This document shows positions 15,878-20,573 of a stretch of 20,573 nucleotides of DNA, piece by piece. How positions within the stretch are numbered: the first letter of the stretch is position 1; every line of letters starts with the position of its first letter. The notes beneath the pieces were generated by a model, which did no database searches, had not been told where the DNA came from, and was given only the letters and a program-made list of their open reading frames with translations. The stretch is taken from contig JBNJDJ010000032.1 of the NCBI GenBank assembly GCA_051744845.1, positions 1 to 20,573 on the forward strand, given 5' to 3'. A program made the position numbers and the translations under genes. The DNA comes from JBNJDJ01 sp051744845. GTDB taxonomy: Bacteria; Bacillota; Clostridia; Peptostreptococcales; Acidaminobacteraceae.

Positions 15878-17524
15878 ATGGAAAATACTTATAAGTTAGT
15901 TAAAGAAATGATAGATAAAAATGTTTTTGATGATTTTGCTAGTAATGTTTATTTTCATGTATCTATAAAAGGAAGAAATTATTTTGTAGAAATAAAAAAA
16001 GTGTATGAAGGAATTACTATTCATTTTCATGAAGATATTTTAGGCCTTTATTCATTTTATAAAGATCAAAAATCAGATTATAATTATTATGAAGAATTAG
16101 ATGGACTTAATCATAAATATACATTAAATTTATATGACTTTAAACCATTGAAAAAAGATCATAAAAATGAAAAGTTAATTAAGGATTTAGAAGAGCTTAA
16201 TGTTAATTTTAATGAGTATTTCCCAATATTTAAAAGGTATGACTTTGGTTATAGTTCTTTTGATATTGACAAAAGAGATGAAATTTTAGAAGAATTAATC
16301 AAAGTATTAATATTTATTGTGAATTTAGAGAAAGAAAAGTTTTTATTGAAAAAAAATGAAATAGATAAATCTAAGATTTTTTCAATTTCTAAAAATGAAG
16401 ATAACTATGATTATTCGTATAAATCATTAAAAGATATAATTAAGAATAATTATAAAAATGATATTGATATTATAATTGATAAAAAAATAATTGAAAAGAT
16501 TAAAGGAAAAGATTTAGGAAATGATGAGTTGATTATTGATTTCTTTTCTCTAGGAAACCAAATAATAAAAGATGATAAAGAATTTTATCCATTAGTATTT
16601 ATTGTTTACAATTCATCGAAAGATACTTTATTGCAAAAAGCAATAATAGATCCTGAGAATTTATTGGAAATACAAGATAATTTAATTTATACTTTAAATA
16701 ATTTAGAAAAAAAGCCTAAAAAAATAATTTCAAATAATAGGTATTTAAATTTATATTTAAAAGAATTAATAAATAAACTAGATATTAAATTAGAAAAAGG
16801 ATGTATTGATAAATTAATTAAATATAAATTTAGAATTATTAATTCAAATATTGATTATAATAAAAAACTATTAGAATACTGTATTGCACTTACTAATTTT
16901 TATGGAGTAATAAGTTTTGATAGATTAATTGAAATGTTTAATGAGTATAATAACGAAAATATAGATAAAGAGGATATTTTAGAAATTGTATATTTCGCAA
17001 ATGATAAGCTACAAGAAAATTTTGTATATAATAATTATGAATTATTAATTACTGAATCTCAATTTTATGAAAAAGACTATTTAGAAATTTTCCATAACAG
17101 AGAGGAAAATTTGTATTACAAACTAGATAAAAATGAGGTTTTAAAATATTTAGATAATACTTATTTTGATAAAACTAGATATTATTTAGAATTAGAAGAA
17201 TATTTAGTTAAAAATTTCAATTTGAAATATTCAATAAAAGATCTTTTAATTGATATAAATATTGATTTTCAGCTTGGTTTTGAGTGGGATTCATTTTTAA
17301 GAAATATAAAATCTTGTATTTTAGATAATATAAATCAAGTACAATCAAATGAGTTATTTGATTTTTATACTAAATTGTATAAAGAAACTAGACTTTGGAA
17401 GCTTAATGGTTATACTTTGGATGAATTTGAAAAATTACAAGAAAAAATAAAAAATATAGGTAGAAATGATTTATGCTATTGTGGAAGCGGAAAAAAATAT
17501 AAGCATTGTTGTTTAAATAATTAA
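15878..17524 (+). CDS. SEC-C zinc-motif protein encoded in the Wadjet operon
   Basis: The 548-residue protein ends in a SEC-C motif: C533-x-C535-x8-C544-C545, within RNDLCYCGSGKKYKHCC. This small zinc-binding module was first seen at the SecA C-terminus and is common on unrelated proteins. Residues about 1-300 resemble the alpha/beta domains found in DUF6930/DUF7309-type proteins, including PKKIISNNRYLNLYLKELIN followed by LDIKL. The middle (about 320-520) has LTNFYGVISFDRLIEMFNEY and ETRLWKLNGYTLDEF, typical of the helical part of such SEC-C proteins. It is not SecA: there are no DEAD or helicase motifs. The start ATG lies 2 bases after the jetC stop, with AAGGAG inside jetC, so expression is coupled to the Wadjet subunits. 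A role in the system is inferred from this spacing only. Confidence 0.85.
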   Translation: MENTYKLVKEMIDKNVFDDFASNVYFHVSIKGRNYFVEIKKVYEGITIHFHEDILGLYSFYKDQKSDYNYYEELDGLNHKYTLNLYDFKPLKKDHKNEKLIKDLEELNVNFNEYFPIFKRYDFGYSSFDIDKRDEILEELIKVLIFIVNLEKEKFLLKKNEIDKSKIFSISKNEDNYDYSYKSLKDIIKNNYKNDIDIIIDKKIIEKIKGKDLGNDELIIDFFSLGNQIIKDDKEFYPLVFIVYNSSKDTLLQKAIIDPENLLEIQDNLIYTLNNLEKKPKKIISNNRYLNLYLKELINKLDIKLEKGCIDKLIKYKFRIINSNIDYNKKLLEYCIALTNFYGVISFDRLIEMFNEYNNENIDKEDILEIVYFANDKLQENFVYNNYELLITESQFYEKDYLEIFHNREENLYYKLDKNEVLKYLDNTYFDKTRYYLELEEYLVKNFNLKYSIKDLLIDINIDFQLGFEWDSFLRNIKSCILDNINQVQSNELFDFYTKLYKETRLWKLNGYTLDEFEKLQEKIKNIGRNDLCYCGSGKKYKHCCLNN

Positions 17525-17543
17525 TTTAAAGAAAGAAGTTAAC

Positions 17544-17750
17544 TTGAATTTATCAAGCTTATCAGAAGGGAAATCAGTTTATCCTGATGTTAAAATGCCT
17601 TTGACATCTATTGAAGAAATTATAGATTTAAAGCCAGAATGTAAATATCATAAAAATCTTCAACAAATAGTAGATGAGAAAAATGGGCTTTGGTCAAATG
17701 AAGCCGAAAAGTACTTATTAGAAAATAGTGAATATTTTTCTAAATATTAA
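17544..17750 (+). CDS. Small protein of unknown function at the end of the Wadjet operon
   Basis: A 68-residue frame starts at TTG 17544 with an AAAGAAAGAAG ribosome binding site, 19 bases after the SEC-C gene. It is soluble and acidic in its second half (IEEIIDLKPECKYHKN, then NEAEKYLLENSEYF), with one Cys and one His next to each other in ECKYH. I do not recognise it. The non-ATG start and moderate ribosome binding site make it less certain, but the amino-acid composition and its place directly before the operon's terminator support a real gene or the tail of one. Confidence 0.5.
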   Translation: MNLSSLSEGKSVYPDVKMPLTSIEEIIDLKPECKYHKNLQQIVDEKNGLWSNEAEKYLLENSEYFSKY

Positions 17751-17775
17751 ATTAGTTTAATCCAATTATTTATAT

Positions 17776-17825
17776 AAAGTAATTTACCTTAGCGTTTGTG
17801 CGGCGTTAGGGTATTTTACTTTTTT
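17776..17825 (+). terminator. Strong rho-independent terminator of the Wadjet operon
   Basis: The outer stem AAAGTAA (17776-17782) pairs with TTTACTTT-side bases up to 17823. After two T-T mismatches, the inner stem ACCTTAGCG pairs with CGTTAGGGT around a 9-base loop, followed by six T. It is unusually G+C-rich at its core for this window. Confidence 0.88.
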
Positions 17826-17905
17826 GATTAAAAAATGTTATTAAATAGTTAAAAGGAAGTAAATTATATAATTTGATGTTATAATAATCTCAAGGAGTGA
17901 TAAAT

Positions 17906-18763
17906 ATGAAATATAAAATTGATACACATATGCATACGACAGCATCAGATGGGACATTAGAGCCGAAAGAAATCTTAGAAGAGATTAGAGAAAAAAATAT
18001 TAAAATTTTTAGTATAACTGATCACGATAGTATAGAAAATATTGATAAGATGAAAAAGTTAGTTAAATTTGAAGATGAAATTTTTATACCAGGAGTAGAA
18101 GTAACAACAACATTTTTAGATGTAGAATTTCACTTTTTAGCCTATGGAGATTCTATAAACAAAAATAATAGAATACTTATGGATATTTTAAATGAAAATA
18201 AAAATTTAAGAAAAAAATATGATAAAGAATTTATTAAGTTTGTTTCTAAATTATATGATTTTACTATGGAAGAATATATGAATTATAAAAGGAATCCTAA
18301 AAATGGAGGATGGAAAGCTCAAAATTTTCTTTACTCTAAAGGTATAGCTTCTAGCTTACAGGATATATTTGAGTTAAGAAAAAAATCAAAAATAAAATAT
18401 ATTATGAAAAAACCTTCTATTATAATTCCAAAATTAAAAAATGCTGGCTTGACTGTAGTTCTTGCTCATCCACCAGCTTATTTTGAAAGTAATAAACTTT
18501 CTAAAAAAATATTAGATTATTTTAAAACACTAGGTTTAGATGGTATTGAATGTATGAGTCCATATTATAATGTTCCAAATGAAAGTAAATATTATACTGA
18601 TTACTGTGAAAATAATAATTTATTAGTAACTTCTGGTTCAGATTATCATGGTAAATTTTTACCTAAAAGAAAATTAGGTAATCCAAATAGATATATAAAT
18701 GATAATCAGTTAAATAATATTTTAAATAAATGTATGTCTAAAGTGAAATTTGAAGCTGTTTAG
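17906..18763 (+). CDS. PHP-domain metal-dependent phosphoesterase
   Basis: The 285 residues resemble the YciV/RNase AM (TrpH) group of PHP phosphoesterases, which act on 3',5'-nucleoside bisphosphates and RNA 5' ends. Metal ligands are visible in order: DTHMHTTASDG (H8, H10), ITDHDS, GVEVTT, VLAHPPA and SGSDYHGK near the C-terminus, which together make the trinuclear PHP site. The insert domain lies between about 95 and 170. The start is the ATG at 17906, since AAGGAGTG lies 8 bases upstream; a GTG at 17897 falls within that site. Its stop overlaps the convergent glycerate kinase stop. The exact substrate cannot be told from sequence; a carboxylic or polyphosphate substrate is also possible. 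Confidence 0.85.
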   Translation: MKYKIDTHMHTTASDGTLEPKEILEEIREKNIKIFSITDHDSIENIDKMKKLVKFEDEIFIPGVEVTTTFLDVEFHFLAYGDSINKNNRILMDILNENKNLRKKYDKEFIKFVSKLYDFTMEEYMNYKRNPKNGGWKAQNFLYSKGIASSLQDIFELRKKSKIKYIMKKPSIIIPKLKNAGLTVVLAHPPAYFESNKLSKKILDYFKTLGLDGIECMSPYYNVPNESKYYTDYCENNNLLVTSGSDYHGKFLPKRKLGNPNRYINDNQLNNILNKCMSKVKFEAV

Positions 18764-19896
18764 TCAGATTTTAATGAATCAATTAAAGAAAAGATATTTA
18801 AAATTTTTTCTTTAAGTAATTTATTAGTATTTTTTATAGACTCATCTAAAGTGCTTGGCTTATCGATTATACTAAAAATACCTATAACACCAAATTTTTT
18901 AACTTCTTTTAAAGACAAATCTTTTTTACCTACTATTATAACTGTATTTATATTTTTTTTCTTTCCTAATTTAGAAATTTCAATTGGTAATTTACCATTT
19001 AGAGATTGTTTATTAAGTTCACCTTCACCTGTGATAATTAAATCAATTGAATTATCAATTTTTTTATCTAAATTAATTTGATTTTTTATTATTTCAAAAC
19101 CACTTAAAAGTTTTGCATCAAGTCCGGCAGCTAAACCTGCCCCTAGTCCACCAGCAGCTCCAGCTCCTTTAAGATTAGCTATATCTTTATTTAAATCCTT
19201 TTTGAAAATTTCTGATAAATTTTTTAATCCTTTATCTAACTTTTCAATTTCCTTAATGCTAGCACCTTTTTGACGAGCATATGTATAAGCTGCGCCGTTT
19301 TTACCATAAAGGGGATTATTAACATCACAAGCTACTTTAAATTCAATATTTTCAAAATTTATATTTTTAGGTTTAATTATTTTTTTTAGTTCTAATAAAC
19401 CTTTTCCACCGTAGTTAATATTTTTTCCTTCTTCATTTAAACATTTATATCCTAAAGCTTGCATCATTCCTAAGCCACCGTCATTAGTAGCAGAACCACC
19501 TATACCAATAATGATTTTTTTACATCCTTTTTTTATAGCATCTAGAATTAATTGACCAGTCCCATAAGTAGTTGTATGCATAGGATTTCTTTTATCTTTA
19601 TCTATTAATTGTAATCCTGAAGCACTTGCCATTTCAATAATAGCTACATTTTTTTGAATAATGCCGTATTTAGCTATTATTTCATCTCTTAAAGGACCTT
19701 TGACTTGTTTTTTTATAAATTTACCATTTGTTAAATGGACTAAAGAATCAACAGTTCCTTCACCTCCATCGGCTAGTGGGATTTTTATTACATCATATTT
19801 AGGCCAATTTTTATTAATTACTTTTTCAAATAGATTACAAAATTCATTAGAAGTAATGCTATCTTTGAAACTATCTGGAGCAACAAGTATTTTCAT
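18760..19896 (-). CDS. garK: Glycerate kinase
   Basis: This enzyme phosphorylates D-glycerate with ATP to 2-phosphoglycerate (GarK/GlxK family), feeding it into glycolysis. The 378 residues are standard for the family. Signature segments: APDSFKDSIT at the N-terminus, IPLADGGEGTVDSL, IEMASASGL, HTTTYGTGQLI, GIGGSATNDGGLGMMQALG, VACDVNNPLYG, GAGAAGGLGAGLAAG, and DLIITGEGELNKQS. The start ATG follows AGAGGTG on the minus strand. A promoter is visible just upstream. It stands alone and convergent with the PHP gene, sharing 4 bases at the stops. The symbol is given for the family; garK and glxK cannot be separated here. Confidence 0.95.
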   Translation of the reverse strand: MKILVAPDSFKDSITSNEFCNLFEKVINKNWPKYDVIKIPLADGGEGTVDSLVHLTNGKFIKKQVKGPLRDEIIAKYGIIQKNVAIIEMASASGLQLIDKDKRNPMHTTTYGTGQLILDAIKKGCKKIIIGIGGSATNDGGLGMMQALGYKCLNEEGKNINYGGKGLLELKKIIKPKNINFENIEFKVACDVNNPLYGKNGAAYTYARQKGASIKEIEKLDKGLKNLSEIFKKDLNKDIANLKGAGAAGGLGAGLAAGLDAKLLSGFEIIKNQINLDKKIDNSIDLIITGEGELNKQSLNGKLPIEISKLGKKKNINTVIIVGKKDLSLKEVKKFGVIGIFSIIDKPSTLDESIKNTNKLLKEKILNIFSLIDSLKSD

Positions 19897-19915
19897 ATTT
19901 CACCTCTTTTTGTTT

Positions 19916-19944
19916 ATTTTATCATTTATATAGAAGAGTAGCAA
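19916..19944 (-). promoter_or_regulatory. Promoter of the glycerate kinase gene
   Basis: On the minus strand, TTGCTA (19944-19939) and TAAAAT (19921-19916) are 17 bases apart, with TGA directly before the -10 (extended -10). Transcription would start near 19910, leaving a short leader that still contains the AGAGGTG site. Confidence 0.6.
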
Positions 19945-20006
19945 TTATTATGATAAATGTAAATTTAAATGTATTTAAAATATATCTTTATTATTTGTGT
20001 TGACAA

Positions 20007-20015
20007 TGGTATAAT
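20007..20015 (+). promoter_or_regulatory. Extended -10 promoter of the last gene
   Basis: TGGTATAAT is an extended -10 (TGn plus a perfect TATAAT). A perfect TTGACA lies at 20000-20005, but only 4 bases ahead, so it cannot be its -35; TTGACA has no well-placed -10 of its own. The start would be near 20022, with 20-odd bases of leader. Confidence 0.55.
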
Positions 20016-20043
20016 GTTTTATAAAGAATAAAAAAGGGGGAAT

Positions 20044-20573
20044 ATGAATTTAAAAGAATTGTATAATAAAAAAATTAAATTAGAAAAGAAAGTTAATAGA
20101 ATACCAAAGTTAAAGAAACAAAAGAAACTTGCTTATTCAAATATGAATGAGTTAAAAGAAAATTTTAAAAAAGAATCTAATGATGTTGAAAAAATGGTTA
20201 ATAGTTCTTTAAAATCCTATTTAACTATGTTTATAGGTAAATATGATGAGACATTAGAAAAAGAAAAAAGAGAAATGATTGAAGCTAAGCTGCAATATGA
20301 AAAAGCTTTAATGGAATATAACAGTTTAAAAAAAGAATTAGAAAAACTTAAAATTTCTAAAGAAAAGTTAATGGAAATTCAATATAAATATGATAAAAAA
20401 GTTAGAGAGTCTAAAAATAAATTATTAAATAAAAATGTAAATTTTAAAGAAAAATATAATACTTTAAATGAAAGGTTTAAAAAACTATCCCAAGAAATAG
20501 TTGAAATTCAAGAAGCCATCGCTGCTGGCGAAGTTGTTTTAAAAAAATTAAATAAAGCTAAGGCAACTTTTAA
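20044..20573 (+). CDS. Coiled-coil protein, N-terminal part, unrecognised
   Basis: This frame begins at ATG 20044 behind AAAAAGGGGG and is open to the window's end (176 complete codons). Nearly the whole visible part is Lys/Glu-rich heptad-like helix (MNLKELYNKKIKLEKKV, then KREMIEAKLQYEKALMEYN), apart from a short apolar stretch SLKSYLTMFIGKYDE near residue 60. The last residues, EAIAAGEVVLKKLNKAKATF, look like a more ordered segment that continues beyond the window. There is no signal peptide or membrane segment. I do not assign a family; such proteins may be structural or phage-shock-like, which is speculation. Confidence 0.75.
   Translation, partial: MNLKELYNKKIKLEKKVNRIPKLKKQKKLAYSNMNELKENFKKESNDVEKMVNSSLKSYLTMFIGKYDETLEKEKREMIEAKLQYEKALMEYNSLKKELEKLKISKEKLMEIQYKYDKKVRESKNKLLNKNVNFKEKYNTLNERFKKLSQEIVEIQEAIAAGEVVLKKLNKAKATF

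Noticed and set aside
15878..17524. SecA-like translocase because of the SEC-C motif
   Set aside because: No helicase or preprotein cross-linking domain motifs are present; SEC-C alone is shared by many unrelated proteins.
17897..17908. GTG at 17897 as start of the PHP gene
   Set aside because: It lies on the ribosome binding site AAGGAGTG; the ATG at 17906 is spaced correctly from that site.
20000..20015. TTGACA and TATAAT near 20000 as a normal -35/-10 pair
   Set aside because: Only 4 bases separate them; the -10 is better explained as an extended -10 with TG.
1..20573. CRISPR arrays, tRNA or rRNA genes, insertion-sequence ends
   Set aside because: No regularly spaced direct repeats, cloverleaf sequences, rRNA segments or transposase fragments were seen by eye on either strand.

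Overview
The window comes from a very A+T-rich bacterium with strong AGGAGG-type ribosome binding sites. It has a split glycine decarboxylase (separate alpha and beta P subunits) and almost only TAA/TAG stops. This suggests a low-G+C Firmicute-type anaerobe; the lineage cannot be fixed from the sequence alone. UGA is not read as Trp, because Trp is encoded by TGG throughout.

Region 1 (1-3841) is a tight operon of glycine cleavage and lipoate synthesis: the end of gcvPA, then gcvPB, lipA, an unnamed 98-codon gene, lipB, and a clear intrinsic terminator. The unnamed gene (2878-3174) carries one in-frame TGA at codon 31 in a Cys-x-x-TGA context. A hairpin of the bacterial SECIS kind begins 12 bases after the TGA, and its apical loop starts 26 bases after it. 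I read it as a candidate selenoprotein, possibly undescribed, placed between the two lipoyl assembly genes.

Region 2 (3852-6386) is a regulator and signalling pair behind a near-ideal sigma-A promoter with two overlapping TTGTAcAA-type palindromes. The GntR/FCD regulator appears to start at a rare ATT codon. It is followed by a PAS - degenerate GGDEF - intact EAL protein, a predicted c-di-GMP phosphodiesterase.

Region 3 (about 6345-8080) is a decayed accessory stretch. It holds a broken rhodanese (sulfurtransferase) gene, a membrane-protein gene whose downstream part is frameshifted, a bidirectional terminator, and a small membrane protein on the minus strand.

Region 4 (8177-17825) is a compact operon whose first four genes form a Wadjet-type (JetD-JetA-JetB-JetC) SMC anti-plasmid system: a Toprim nuclease, a kleisin-like subunit, a KITE-like subunit and a 1496-residue SMC-like ATPase. 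A 548-residue SEC-C zinc-motif protein follows JetC after 2 bases, then a 68-residue small ORF, then a strong terminator. Two features stand out: the extra SEC-C gene inside the operon, and a JetC P-loop in which the Ser/Thr after the invariant Lys is Gly. The operon is visibly more A+T-rich than region 1.

Region 5 (17906-20573) is housekeeping-like: a PHP-domain phosphoesterase, a convergent and slightly overlapping glycerate kinase, and the start of a coiled-coil protein that runs off the end.
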